From: Sulfurimonas sp. UBA6014
Lineage (GTDB): Bacteria; Campylobacterota; Campylobacteria; Campylobacterales; Sulfurimonadaceae
DNA: 25,899 nt
Assembly: GCA_002428085.1 (NCBI GenBank)
Contig: DJAA01000046.1
Span: 10,816-36,714 of the forward strand
Direction: 5' to 3'
Positions 15,838 through 24,379 of this stretch are shown one piece after another. Within the stretch, counting starts at the first letter, position 1, and the number at the start of each line of letters is the position of its first letter. The position numbers were made by a program, and so were the translations under genes. The notes under the pieces were generated by a model, which had not been told where the DNA came from, made no database searches, and worked only from the letters and a program-made list of their open reading frames with translations.

Positions 15838-16197
15838 ATGCAACTGCGAAAAGTGCCACTTCAAGAAGGTTCTGTTTTAGAGTACAGCTCAAAAGAATTA
15901 TTGTTTTTAGGTCATAGCGGACAGCCTTATCGTGGGACGTTGTATGTAAAGTTTCTTAGCTCTGGTGAGAGTTTTGACATGAGAGATTTTAAACACTACA
16001 TCACCTCTTTGAGAGAAAAAACGCTCTATAGCGAAGATATAGCTCATGAAATTTTTCAAACCATTGCAGCAAGTATACAAACTCTAAATCTTGGCGTTGT
16101 CGTGGATTTAAGCGGTCGTGGAGGTATCCAGCAAAGAGTGAGTTTTGGTGCTCTTTTTGTCCCTGTCGTTAAAGCAAATATTTTTCAAATTAATTAA
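15838..16197 (+). CDS. QueF-like T-fold protein lacking the catalytic residues
   Basis: A 119-residue protein that aligns by eye without gaps over about 60 residues with its upstream neighbour QueF. FDMRDFKHYITSL matches VESKSLKLYLFSF, SEDIAHEIF matches HEEVVNKIG, and VVVDLSGRGGI matches EVIGLFYPRGNI. The stretch where QueF has Cys54 and Asp61 reads FLGHSGQPYRG here, without either residue, so preQ0 reduction by this protein alone is unlikely. It may be a structural partner of QueF or a duplicated copy with another ligand. The ATG lies 2 bases behind the queF stop and has a modest GTAGGTT site, so the genes are coupled. The stop abuts the palindromic repeat. Confidence 0.7.
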   Translation: MQLRKVPLQEGSVLEYSSKELLFLGHSGQPYRGTLYVKFLSSGESFDMRDFKHYITSLREKTLYSEDIAHEIFQTIAASIQTLNLGVVVDLSGRGGIQQRVSFGALFVPVVKANIFQIN

Positions 16198-16288
16198 TAG
16201 ACTTCTTTTATAACCTAAAACTAAGCGAACGATTCTGCAGCGTTAGCGAAGCCTTAGTGAGAGTGTTTTAGGTGATAAAAGAAGCTTA
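16198..16288. repeat. 91-bp palindromic repeat, copy 1
   Basis: Long imperfect inverted repeat that begins at the stop codon of the QueF-like gene. Arms of about 20 bases (CTTCTTTTATAACCTAAAAC and its near-complement) enclose a GC-richer core with CTGCAG. An inner pair ACTAAG/CTTAGT extends the stem. The core 16210-16273 matches copy 2 (25820-25883) at 63 of 64 positions. No T-run follows, so it is not a classic terminator, though it could block transcription. No transposase is near. Confidence 0.88.
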
Positions 16289-16305
16289 ATACAAAAGGGG
16301 ATGAG

Positions 16306-17175
16306 ATGTTCATAAAAACTTTTTTATTGTTGTTGATAGCTTTTTGGCTAGAAGCATCTCAGGTACTCAAGAGCGAGTATCTTCTCTTAAGTGATGATGT
16401 CAACCTCTCTGTTTTGGTTGCAGATGCCAAACAAGATGTCAAACTTTTCTCTCTTGATGCAAACAGATACACAAAAAAAATACCATCAAAAGAACTCTTA
16501 GCAACGCTCAAAGAGCTTGGGTATAGCTCTTATAAAGCGCAAAGCAGATATATTTATTTCATAAAAAAAAGCCCTATTGATACAACGCTTATTGAAGCAA
16601 CTATACGAGAACTGTATGTGCAAAAATATCCAACCATCGAGATACAATCGATAAAAGTGCTTCCTCGTGCCTATACCACTTCGCTCCCTCCAATATATAG
16701 CGTTGTCCTGAAAGAAAAAAATTATCTCCATAGACGTGGTACCCTTTTTATCAAAACAAGTGAGAATAAAAAAATATTTTTTGATTATGATATAGAAGCA
16801 CAAATTGATGTTTTTATAACAAGGCATGAGATTAAAAGGCACACGGAACTCTCTTTTGCAAATGCTCAACCTAAGCGCATTACTTTGGACAAATTTAGCT
16901 CCTTGCCTGTGCAAAATCTCCAAAGCAATATGTTGCAAAGTAAATACCAAATAAAAGAAGCAAGTGTACTTGTGGCAAGAAATGTTGAGTCTCTTAGCAT
17001 AGTCAAGCAAGACTCTATTGTAAGTGTCATGATTGATGATCAAAATTTAGCGATTTCTTTTACTGCAAAAGCCTTACAAGATGGTAAACTTAATGATACC
17101 ATTACGGTCGAAAAACACGATAAAAAAAGATTAAAAGCCAAAGTAATCGGTACCAATAGAGTGGAGATAAAATGA
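16306..17175 (+). CDS. flgA: Flagellar P-ring assembly chaperone FlgA
   Basis: A 289-residue periplasmic protein needed for assembly of the flagellar P-ring. The signal peptide is short (about 1-17, IAFWLEAS). The C-terminal part is the SAF/FlgA domain, including LQSNMLQSKYQIKEASVLVARNV-like spacing, followed by VMIDDQNLAISFTAKALQDG and GTNRVEIK, the usual FlgA ending. It is longer than enterobacterial FlgA because of an N-terminal extension, as in other Campylobacterota. It overlaps ubiX by 4 bases (ATGA). The order flgA-ubiX-coaD-tmk is conserved in relatives. A GGGGATG site precedes the ATG. Confidence 0.9.
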   Translation: MFIKTFLLLLIAFWLEASQVLKSEYLLLSDDVNLSVLVADAKQDVKLFSLDANRYTKKIPSKELLATLKELGYSSYKAQSRYIYFIKKSPIDTTLIEATIRELYVQKYPTIEIQSIKVLPRAYTTSLPPIYSVVLKEKNYLHRRGTLFIKTSENKKIFFDYDIEAQIDVFITRHEIKRHTELSFANAQPKRITLDKFSSLPVQNLQSNMLQSKYQIKEASVLVARNVESLSIVKQDSIVSVMIDDQNLAISFTAKALQDGKLNDTITVEKHDKKRLKAKVIGTNRVEIK

Positions 17176-17690
17176 AAATAGTCATAGCAACAAGCGGTGC
17201 CAGTGGGGTAAACTTAGGGCTTAAAACATTAGAACTTTTACCAGATTTTGTAGAAAAGCATTTTATTATGTCCAAAAACTCTCAAATAGTTCTAAAAAAA
17301 GAGATGGATGTTAAAGTGCACTCCAACGAAAACATCGCAGCGAGTATCGCCTCAGGTTCTTTTGGAGTAGATGCCATGATAATCGCACCTTGCAGTATGA
17401 ATACCCTAGCAAAAATAGCTTGCGGCATCTCCGATAACCTCGTAACAAGATGTGCGGCGGTGATGATAAAAGAGCACAAAAAACTCATTTTAGCACCTAG
17501 AGAGATGCCCTTTTCTGCTATCGCTCTTGAAAATATGCATAAACTTGCCTCTTTAGGTATCATTATCGCGCCACCCGTCATGGCTTATTATTCCCAGCAG
17601 CAAACACTTGATGAGATGGAAAATTTCATTATCGGAAAATGGTTCGACTTGCTTGGCATAGAAAACACACTCTATAAAAGGTGGGAATAA
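17172..17690 (+). CDS. ubiX: Flavin prenyltransferase UbiX
   Basis: A 172-residue enzyme that prenylates FMN to make the cofactor of UbiD-type decarboxylases, used in quinone synthesis. The flavin-binding start VIATSGASGVNLGLKTLE, the central IIAPCSMNTLAKIACGISDNL and the KLILAPREMPFSAI segment are all typical. It is somewhat shorter than many family members (about 185-200) and has a reduced N-terminal loop. It is coupled to flgA by overlap and abuts coaD directly (stop then ATG). Confidence 0.93.
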   Translation: MKIVIATSGASGVNLGLKTLELLPDFVEKHFIMSKNSQIVLKKEMDVKVHSNENIAASIASGSFGVDAMIIAPCSMNTLAKIACGISDNLVTRCAAVMIKEHKKLILAPREMPFSAIALENMHKLASLGIIIAPPVMAYYSQQQTLDEMENFIIGKWFDLLGIENTLYKRWE

Positions 17691-18185
17691 ATGAGTAACA
17701 AAATAGCCCTCTATCCTGGAACTTTTGACCCCATAACGAATGGACATTTTGATGTCATAGAGAGAGCTTTGAAGCTTTTTGATGAAGTCATTATAGCCGT
17801 AGCAGTCTCAGAGACCAAAAATCCAATGTTTAGTCTTGATGAGAGAATTGAGATGATAACACAAGCGATAGCGCCACTCAAAAACGTCAAAGTGGTGGGT
17901 TTTAATAACCTTACAGTAGAGCTTGCTAAGACGCATGGCGCGAGTATTCTTATCCGTGGTCTTCGTGCGGTAAGCGACTTTGAATTTGAGCTTCAACTTG
18001 GCTATTTAAACAACTCTCTTGATGAGACTATCGAGACGGTGTACCTTATGCCAAAACTTAAGCATGCTTTTATCAGCTCTTCCATCGTGCGAAATCTTTT
18101 AAAGTTTCATGGCAAAACTGACCATTTAGTTCCAGAAGAAGTTCAAAAAATTATAGGAAAAAACAAAGCATGTATATTGCCATAG
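17691..18185 (+). CDS. coaD: Pantetheine-phosphate adenylyltransferase
   Basis: Transfers AMP to 4'-phosphopantetheine, the fourth step of coenzyme A synthesis. The 164-residue length is standard. The nucleotidyltransferase motif is PGTFDPITNGH (9-19), RGLRAVSDFEFELQLGYLN is the family hallmark in the middle, and the C-terminal HAFISSSIVRNL corresponds to the ISSTxVR motif. The ATG starts right behind the ubiX stop, and its 3' end overlaps tmk by 16 bases. Confidence 0.97.
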   Translation: MSNKIALYPGTFDPITNGHFDVIERALKLFDEVIIAVAVSETKNPMFSLDERIEMITQAIAPLKNVKVVGFNNLTVELAKTHGASILIRGLRAVSDFEFELQLGYLNNSLDETIETVYLMPKLKHAFISSSIVRNLLKFHGKTDHLVPEEVQKIIGKNKACILP

Positions 18186-18754
18186 AAGGGATAGACACCG
18201 CAGGTAAAAGTACCCAAATCGCGAGTCTTGCCGCAGAGTTTCCCCATGCCATTATCACCAAAGAACCAGGAGCTACTCCCATAGGAAAAGAGATACGAGA
18301 ACTTCTTTTAAATGCGCGTGCACAAAGTAAAAAAGCGGAATTTTTACTCTTTTTAGCAGACCGAGCCGAGCACATTAAAGAGGTGATAGAGCCAAATTTG
18401 GACAAAATGATTATCTCTGACAGAAGTGCTGTGAGCGGTGTTGCGTATGGACTGATTCAGGGTGAAATTCAAAAAGAAGATTTGGTTTTACTCAACCATT
18501 TTGCTACAAACGGTATTTATCCCCAAAGAGTTTTTTTGCTTTGGCTGACAAAAGAAGAACTTGAATTCAGACTTTCTCAAAAAGATTTAGATGCCATTGA
18601 GCTTCGTGGAAGTGCGTACCTTTTAAAAATACAAGATGCCATCATAGAGGCGGCAAAACTGCTTAAACTAGAACTTATTATTTTAGATGCAACGCAAAGC
18701 AGAGAAAAGATTTTTACTCAGATACTAAACAATATCATAAGCGAGAACTCTTAG
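18170..18754 (+). CDS. tmk: Thymidylate kinase
   Basis: Phosphorylates dTMP to dTDP. It is 194 residues long, with the P-loop EGIDTAGKSTQ near the N-terminus, the DRS motif in ISDRSAVSGVAYG, and the family segment KEPGATPIGKEIRELLL in the substrate region. Its ATG lies within the end of coaD. Its 3' end overlaps the 3' end of the convergent helicase gene by 20 bases, with no room for a separate terminator. Confidence 0.96.
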   Translation: MYIAIEGIDTAGKSTQIASLAAEFPHAIITKEPGATPIGKEIRELLLNARAQSKKAEFLLFLADRAEHIKEVIEPNLDKMIISDRSAVSGVAYGLIQGEIQKEDLVLLNHFATNGIYPQRVFLLWLTKEELEFRLSQKDLDAIELRGSAYLLKIQDAIIEAAKLLKLELIILDATQSREKIFTQILNNIISENS

Positions 18755-19973
18755 ACTCTTTCTCTCTGAGTTTATCTTTTTTACTTTTCCCCTTCCCTTT
18801 TATGGGAGCTGGACCTTTCATTTTTTGTACCGTCTCTCCTGTGAGTTCAAAACCTTTGATTTGTTCTTTTTGGAGTTTTATATGAGAACGTTTTTCTATT
18901 AAAGCAAAATGCTCTTTATCTTCATGGTCTACAAAACTTATAGCAACACCTGACTTGCCTGCACGTGCAGTACGTCCTATACGGTGAATATAGTCTGCGG
19001 GTGAGCGAGGCAAATCATAATTTATCACGCAGTTGATCTCCTCTATATCCAAACCTCGCGCGGCAATATCTGTCGCAAACAGAAGATTGATTTTTTTCTC
19101 TTTAAAAGCACAGAGTGTCTCTTCTCTTATATCTTGTTCTAAATCACCATTAAATGAAGCTGCTTTAAAACCGTATTTTCTAAACTTTTGTGCGATATTA
19201 TCGGTCGCACGCTTGTTTGCCATAAAAATCAAAACTAAATCCCAACTATTTTCTTGCAATAACGCTCGAAGCAGTGGCCCACGATTTTCTTTATTGACTT
19301 CTATCGCTCTTTGATTGATTTTTTCTACTGTTTGTGTCTCATCAATGGTAACTTCAACTGGATTTTGTGTAATTTTTGAAGCGATTTGTAACATTTTCTC
19401 AGGATACGTTGCAGAAAAAAGGAGATTTTGTCGCTTTGTGGGTATGGTTTGGAGGATTAAATCAAGTTCTTCCATAAACCCAAGATTTAACATTTTGTCC
19501 GCTTCATCTAAAATAAAAAATTCAATATATGAGAGATTCATCTGCTTTTTACTCAGCACATCTAAAAATCTCCCTGCAGTTGCAACTAATATATCACACC
19601 CTTGCTGTATTTCATAGAGTTGCACCCCGATACTTTCTCCGCCAATAATACTTACAACCTTAGGTTTTTTAGGCAAATATGCTCCAAAAGTTTTAAAAGC
19701 TTCTGCCACTTGAAGCGTCAATTCTCTTGTTGGAGTGAGGATTAGAGCCTTGATTTTAGCTTTTCCTTCTCCCCTGTCTTGAGACCAAAGTTGCAAAATT
19801 GGCAAGATAAAACTTGCACTTTTCCCACTTCCTGTTTGCGCCCTTACTAGCATATCTCGACGCTCAAGAACAAGAGGAATAGCTTTTTCTTGAATGGGTG
19901 TGGGTTTTATATACCCTTTGTTTTTCAGCGCAAAGAGTATCTCTTTTGATAAGCCAAGTTTAGAAAATGGCAT
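18735..19973 (-). CDS. DEAD-box ATP-dependent RNA helicase, RhlE-like
   Basis: Unwinds or remodels RNA, probably in ribosome assembly or mRNA decay. It is 412 residues with all motifs in order: FxKLGL start, Q motif TPIQEKAIP (25-33), Walker A AQTGSGKS (45-52), PTREL, DEAD in FILDEADKML, SAT, and the C-lobe ARGLDIEEIN and HRIGRTARAG. The tail from about 385 on is Lys/Gly-rich and would bind RNA. Orientation is opposite to the flanking housekeeping genes. Its start abuts the stop of the upstream DUF3617 gene, so both are likely one transcript. RhlE is the closest type, but subfamily is not certain. Confidence 0.93.
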   Translation of the reverse strand: MPFSKLGLSKEILFALKNKGYIKPTPIQEKAIPLVLERRDMLVRAQTGSGKSASFILPILQLWSQDRGEGKAKIKALILTPTRELTLQVAEAFKTFGAYLPKKPKVVSIIGGESIGVQLYEIQQGCDILVATAGRFLDVLSKKQMNLSYIEFFILDEADKMLNLGFMEELDLILQTIPTKRQNLLFSATYPEKMLQIASKITQNPVEVTIDETQTVEKINQRAIEVNKENRGPLLRALLQENSWDLVLIFMANKRATDNIAQKFRKYGFKAASFNGDLEQDIREETLCAFKEKKINLLFATDIAARGLDIEEINCVINYDLPRSPADYIHRIGRTARAGKSGVAISFVDHEDKEHFALIEKRSHIKLQKEQIKGFELTGETVQKMKGPAPIKGKGKSKKDKLREKESKSSRL

Positions 19974-20384
19974 CTACTTGCAATTTCCTGTGCGCTTGCC
20001 GCTTATTGTTGAAATCATCTTCATCCCTTGACTCGTCATTTCAATTTTACCTTCAGCGGTTGTTTTTTTATATGTCATTTTTCCTGTAGAGACTGATTTT
20101 TCACCCTCAGTAGTACACTCTACTGTCCACATAACTGTATTGCCAACCGTTTTGTTTTGTGTTAATTTACAATCTTTACTCTCTTGAGACGACTGCGTGG
20201 GAATCAAATCTTTTTCACTTATGCAATAGCTGTAAGTTATTGGAGGCATACTAAACCCCATCTCTTGCATTTGCATCGTTGTCGTCCATTGCCACATTCC
20301 AGGTTTGAGATCAAGCTCTTTTGCCTCAGTTGCAACAGCTCCAAGGGTTACAAAAAAAACAATTTTCACGATAAATTTAAACAT
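19974..20384 (-). CDS. Periplasmic DUF3617-family protein
   Basis: A 136-residue protein with a signal peptide (cleavage probable after VATEA, residue 21). The mature part begins KELDLKPGMWQWTTTMQM, the characteristic opening of DUF3617 proteins, and has cysteines in SYCISEKD, SKDCKL and VECTTEG plus a terminal GNCK, which could form two disulfides. The function of the family is unknown. It precedes the helicase gene with no gap, so the two are probably cotranscribed, although a periplasmic protein and an RNA helicase share no obvious task. AAAGGA lies before the ATG. Confidence 0.85.
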   Translation of the reverse strand: MFKFIVKIVFFVTLGAVATEAKELDLKPGMWQWTTTMQMQEMGFSMPPITYSYCISEKDLIPTQSSQESKDCKLTQNKTVGNTVMWTVECTTEGEKSVSTGKMTYKKTTAEGKIEMTSQGMKMISTISGKRTGNCK

Positions 20385-20419
20385 GGGGCATCCTTTATTT
20401 TTATATTTTATAGGTTTGT

Positions 20420-20425
20420 ATTATA
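20420..20425 (-). promoter_or_regulatory. Candidate -10 box for DUF3617-helicase pair
   Basis: On the minus strand TATAAT lies 35 bases before the ATG at 20384, inside an AT-rich stretch. A TTGACA overlaps its upstream edge but is not spaced as a -35 for it. The 20385-20548 gap also has to hold the hisS promoter, for which I see only weak TTAAAA-type boxes. Confidence 0.4.
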
Positions 20426-20548
20426 TGTCAATCAACCTTATATTACATAAGAGCTACCCAAGAGCTCTGTGTGTAAATCAAATACAAGATTAAAAATGGT
20501 ATCCTTGCACGCAAAATTAAACGGACATATTTTAAAAAAAGGAACCCA

Positions 20549-21760
20549 ATGATTGCTTCTTTGAGAGGGATGAATGATATTTTAAGTGAAGATTATGAGA
20601 GATTTACGTACTTTATACAAACAGCGACAAATATAGCTCAAAATTATGGTTTTCATTTTATAGAGACTCCACTTTTAGAAGAAACTGCCCTTTTTAAACG
20701 CTCTGTTGGAGAATCAAGTGACATTGTCACCAAAGAGATGTACCAGTTTATCGATAAAGGTGAAAATGATGTTTGCCTTCGCCCAGAGGGAACAGCGGGA
20801 GTTGTTCGTGCTTTTGTCCAAAAAAAACTTGATAAGGCAGGTGGCATCCACCGCTTTTTTTACCACGGTTGCATGTTTCGTTATGAGAGACCGCAAAAAG
20901 GTCGTTTAAGACAATTTCATCAGTTTGGAGTTGAAAGCTTTGGAGTGGAGAGTGTTTACGAAGATGCTACCATGATTATGATGGTAGCCGATATTTTATC
21001 AGCGTGCGGCATCAGCTACAGACTTCAGCTTAACTCCCTTGGCGACATACAGTGTATGCCACAGTATCGCGATCGTTTAGTCTCGTTTATTGCCTCTGTA
21101 GAGGGGGAGATTTGTGAAGATTGCCTTAGAAGAAAAGTGACTAATCCTATTCGAGTACTTGATTGTAAAAATGCTTCATGCCAAGCTCTTTACGTTCATG
21201 CCCCTAAGCTCATCGACAATCTTTGTGCGTCATGCCAAGATGATTTTGATACACTCAAAAATATACTTTATGAGAACAACATTGCCTACGAAATCAACAC
21301 AAATCTTGTTCGCGGACTTGATTATTATTCCAAAACTGCATTTGAATTTGTAAGCGATGCTATCGGCTCTCAGAGTGCTATCGCTGGCGGCGGACGTTAT
21401 GACAGGCTTGTAGAATTTTTAGATGGCCGCCCTACTCCTGCAGTAGGCTTTGCAATGGGAGTTGAGCGACTCTTAGAGCTCATTAAGATGCCCCAATCCA
21501 AGCGCGAGGGGTATTACATTGGAGCCATGGACGATGAAGCGATAAGCACGGTGGTAAAGTTAGCACAGAAAAAACGCAAATCAGATAAAACAAACATAGA
21601 GTTCAAGGCAAAAAATCTTAAAAATCACCTCAAAGCAGCCGATAAAGTAAACGCAAAATTTTGTTGTGTCATCGGTGAAGATGAGATGAAAAACGGAACT
21701 ATTTGGGTGAAAGATTTGGAAGAAAAAACAGAAAAAACATTACAGCAAAGGGAATTTTAA
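20549..21760 (+). CDS. hisS: Histidyl-tRNA synthetase
   Basis: Charges tRNA-His. It is 403 residues with class II motifs: SLRGMNDIL at the start, LRPEGTAGVVRAF (motif 2 region), FRYERPQKGRLRQFHQFGVE, the histidine-specific LVRGLDYYSKTAFEF, and GGRYDRLVEF with AVGFAMGVERLLEL (motif 3). AAAGGAA lies before the ATG. Only 4 bases separate it from speA, a gene pair I recall as adjacent in Campylobacter as well. Confidence 0.97.
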   Translation: MIASLRGMNDILSEDYERFTYFIQTATNIAQNYGFHFIETPLLEETALFKRSVGESSDIVTKEMYQFIDKGENDVCLRPEGTAGVVRAFVQKKLDKAGGIHRFFYHGCMFRYERPQKGRLRQFHQFGVESFGVESVYEDATMIMMVADILSACGISYRLQLNSLGDIQCMPQYRDRLVSFIASVEGEICEDCLRRKVTNPIRVLDCKNASCQALYVHAPKLIDNLCASCQDDFDTLKNILYENNIAYEINTNLVRGLDYYSKTAFEFVSDAIGSQSAIAGGGRYDRLVEFLDGRPTPAVGFAMGVERLLELIKMPQSKREGYYIGAMDDEAISTVVKLAQKKRKSDKTNIEFKAKNLKNHLKAADKVNAKFCCVIGEDEMKNGTIWVKDLEEKTEKTLQQREF

Positions 21761-21764
21761 ACAG

Positions 21765-23594
21765 ATGAAAAATTATGGTCTCAATATCTGGTCAAATAAT
21801 AATTTTATTATTGAAGATGGTCAACTCAAATTAAATTATAAATCTATGCCCTCTCTTTTGGAAATAACCGAAGAGATTCGTTTAGATGATGTGAAAGGAC
21901 CGATTTTACTCCGATTTCCACACCTTATAAAAAAACAAATTACAAGTCTTTACTCTTATTTTGACAAGGCTATGTACGACAATGATTACAAAGGGACTTT
22001 CAATGCTGTTTTTCCTTTGAAAGTCAACCAGTTTCCACATGCTGTCGAAGCCGTCACGACACAAGGCAAAAACTTCAACTATGGATTAGAAGCAGGCTCT
22101 AAGGCAGAACTCATTCTAGCCATGGCAAAAACGCCTCATGGTGCCAACATCACAGTCAACGGATTTAAAGACAAAGAGATGATTACCCTTGGCTTTATTG
22201 CGGCGCAAAGCGGTCATAACATCACAATCACTATCGAGGGCATCGGCGAGCTTGAGACTATTATAGCGGTGGCAAATGAGTGTGATTTGAAAGTTCCTAA
22301 CATTGGCATACGCGTCAGACTTCATAGCGGCGGAAGCGGCATTTGGGCAAAAAGCGGGGGAATGGATGCAAAATTTGGACTCACTTCAACAGAGATTATT
22401 GAAGCGATACGATTGCTTGAATCAGAAGAATTGCTCCAAAATTTAAACATGGTTCACTTTCATATAGGTTCTCAAATGTCCGACATAGCACCTCTTAAAC
22501 GTGCACTTAGAGAAGCGGGAAATATTTACGCGGAACTCAAAAAAATGGGAGCCACAGCCCTTGATAGCATCAATATAGGTGGTGGTTTAGCAGTCGAATA
22601 TGATCAACATTCACACGCAAAAGCCCGCAACTACTCCATAGAAGAGTTTTCAAACAGTGTTGTTTTTGCTCTCAAAGAAATCATGGATGCCAAACATGTA
22701 AAACATCCCAATATTTTTACAGAATCTGGACGCTTTATCGTCGCTTCGCATGCTGTTCTTATCACTCCTGTTTTAGAACTTTTTACCCATGATTATCAAG
22801 AGCAACTTCTTAATTTTAAAGAGGTTAATCCTCCTCTAATCAATGAACTCATCGACTTAAACAGACTTTTAAACAACAAAAATTGTACCGAATATCTCCA
22901 TGATGCGCTCGACCATATTGAATCACTTTTAACTCTGTTTGATTTGGGCTATATTGATTTGCAAGACCGCTCAAATGCTGAGATTTTAGTGCACAATATC
23001 ATCAGAAAAGCTCTCTATTTATCCTCATCAAATCCAACAAATGAGCTTGAAGAGTTGCATATAAAGCTTCAAGAAAGATACCTCATAAATGCATCTATTT
23101 TTCAAAGTTTACCTGATTATTGGGGACTTGATCAGCATTTTCCAGTTATGCCGCTGCACCATCTCAATGTCACACCTATACGTGCGGCATCTCTTTGGGA
23201 CATCACCTGCGACAGCGATGGAGAGATAGGTTTTAACCCTGCCAAACCTTTGTATCTTCATGACGTAAACCTTGATGAAGAGGAGTACTTTTTGGGTTTT
23301 TTCAATGTTGGAGCATACCAAGAAACTCTCGGCATGGAGCATAATCTTTTTACACACCCAAGTGAATATACTATCCATATAAGCGATACATCTTATGAAA
23401 TTGCAAACGTTGTGGAGTCGAAAAATATTTTAGAGATTCTGGGCTCTGTGGGTTATTGCGAAGAAGAGATTTTAAATAATCTTAAAACAGATTTGTTAAA
23501 AAGTGACTTTATAACAGAAAAAGAAAAAGATGATACACTTGCAAAGCTTGAGACATTTTTACAACAAAATGGTTATTTAAGAACTACATATTAA
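21765..23594 (+). CDS. speA: Biosynthetic arginine decarboxylase
   Basis: Decarboxylates arginine to agmatine, the first step of one polyamine route, with pyridoxal phosphate. It is 609 residues, of the fold III (alanine racemase-like) SpeA type. The cofactor lysine is Lys86 in FPLKVNQ. The glycine-rich phosphate-binding stretch INIGGGLAVEYD and the C-terminal CDSDGEI (catalytic Cys region) followed by the GAYQETLGMEHNLF segment are present. It is 4 bases behind hisS and 9 bases before cysE. No agmatine-processing gene is in the window. Confidence 0.96.
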   Translation: MKNYGLNIWSNNNFIIEDGQLKLNYKSMPSLLEITEEIRLDDVKGPILLRFPHLIKKQITSLYSYFDKAMYDNDYKGTFNAVFPLKVNQFPHAVEAVTTQGKNFNYGLEAGSKAELILAMAKTPHGANITVNGFKDKEMITLGFIAAQSGHNITITIEGIGELETIIAVANECDLKVPNIGIRVRLHSGGSGIWAKSGGMDAKFGLTSTEIIEAIRLLESEELLQNLNMVHFHIGSQMSDIAPLKRALREAGNIYAELKKMGATALDSINIGGGLAVEYDQHSHAKARNYSIEEFSNSVVFALKEIMDAKHVKHPNIFTESGRFIVASHAVLITPVLELFTHDYQEQLLNFKEVNPPLINELIDLNRLLNNKNCTEYLHDALDHIESLLTLFDLGYIDLQDRSNAEILVHNIIRKALYLSSSNPTNELEELHIKLQERYLINASIFQSLPDYWGLDQHFPVMPLHHLNVTPIRAASLWDITCDSDGEIGFNPAKPLYLHDVNLDEEEYFLGFFNVGAYQETLGMEHNLFTHPSEYTIHISDTSYEIANVVESKNILEILGSVGYCEEEILNNLKTDLLKSDFITEKEKDDTLAKLETFLQQNGYLRTTY

Positions 23595-23603
23595 AGGCTT
23601 ATT

Positions 23604-24305
23604 GTGGGAATTTATGCAGATATAAAAGAAGATTTCGTTAATGCTTATAAAAACGACCCTGCTTTAAATTCCAGGGTTGATTTTTTATTTAATTATCCTG
23701 GAGTTTGGGCGATAGCATGGTATAGAATAGCACATAAACTTCATACAAATAATTTTAAACGATTGGCTCGAATGATTATGGGCATTAACCAAATTTTGAC
23801 AAATATTGATATCCATCCCGCAGCTCAAATAGGTAGCAGAGTTTTTATTGATCATGGTTTTGGAGTGGTGATTGGTCAAACTGCTATTGTTGAAGATGAT
23901 GTACTTATCTATCAAGGAGTGACTCTTGGTGGAGTTTCGCTTACGCAGGGGAAACGTCATCCTACTATCAAAAAAGGTGCTGTTATAGGTGCTGGTGCGA
24001 AAATTCTTGGAAATATTGTTATCGGTGAGTACGCTAAAATCGGTGCAAATTCTGTAGTCGTAAAAGCAGTTCCTGATGGCTCAACTGCCATTGGTATTCC
24101 TGCACACGTGATACAAAAAGGGCGCAATCAAGAGCCACTTATGCATAACATGCTCCCAGACATTAACAAAGAGATGTTTGAATATCTCCTTAAAAGGGTT
24201 GCTATCTTAGAACATATTTTAGTTGAAGACAATAAAAAACTTCTTGAAGAAGATTTAGAACTCGAAAATATCTATGAAGCATTTATTCGAGCGATGAAAA
24301 ACTAA
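23604..24305 (+). CDS. cysE: Serine O-acetyltransferase
   Basis: Acetylates serine with acetyl-CoA, the first step of cysteine synthesis. It is 233 residues. An N-terminal helical region leads into left-handed beta-helix hexapeptide repeats from about residue 70, with the catalytic IDIHPAAQIGSRVFIDHG and the GVTLGGVSLTQGKRHP loop. The start is GTG. It fits because AAAGG lies about seven bases upstream and the protein then begins GIYADIKEDF as relatives do; no ATG is available before the conserved part. The C-terminal tail of about 40 residues is acidic and helical. Confidence 0.94.
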   Translation: MGIYADIKEDFVNAYKNDPALNSRVDFLFNYPGVWAIAWYRIAHKLHTNNFKRLARMIMGINQILTNIDIHPAAQIGSRVFIDHGFGVVIGQTAIVEDDVLIYQGVTLGGVSLTQGKRHPTIKKGAVIGAGAKILGNIVIGEYAKIGANSVVVKAVPDGSTAIGIPAHVIQKGRNQEPLMHNMLPDINKEMFEYLLKRVAILEHILVEDNKKLLEEDLELENIYEAFIRAMKN

Positions 24306-24344
24306 ATAATTTTTTATATAAACTTATTTACATTATTCTTTTAG

Positions 24345-24350
24345 TATAAT
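24345..24350 (+). promoter_or_regulatory. -10 box of the aspartate aminotransferase gene
   Basis: TATAAT lies 29 bases before the ATG, with the T-rich upstream region typical for this phylum. The predicted start is near 24357 and a strong G-run Shine-Dalgarno (24370-24374) follows. Confidence 0.6.
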
Positions 24351-24379
24351 TCCCCCTAAATTTTTAACCGGGGGTTTCA

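Noticed and set aside
16198..16288. Integron attC-like site
   Set aside because: The inner AACG/CGTT resembles attC core boxes loosely, but GTTAGCG does not fit GTTRRRY and no integrase or cassette array is present in the window.
20451..20467. GAGCT/AGCTC hairpin upstream of hisS as a possible leader regulator
   Set aside because: Only five base pairs with a 7-base loop, no T-box or attenuator features and no histidine codon run, so it is within chance.
24352..24374. CCCCC and GGGGG pair that could hide the aminotransferase ribosome binding site
   Set aside because: The -10 box at 24345-24350 puts the transcription start near 24357, so most of the C-run is probably not transcribed and the hairpin would not form in the mRNA.
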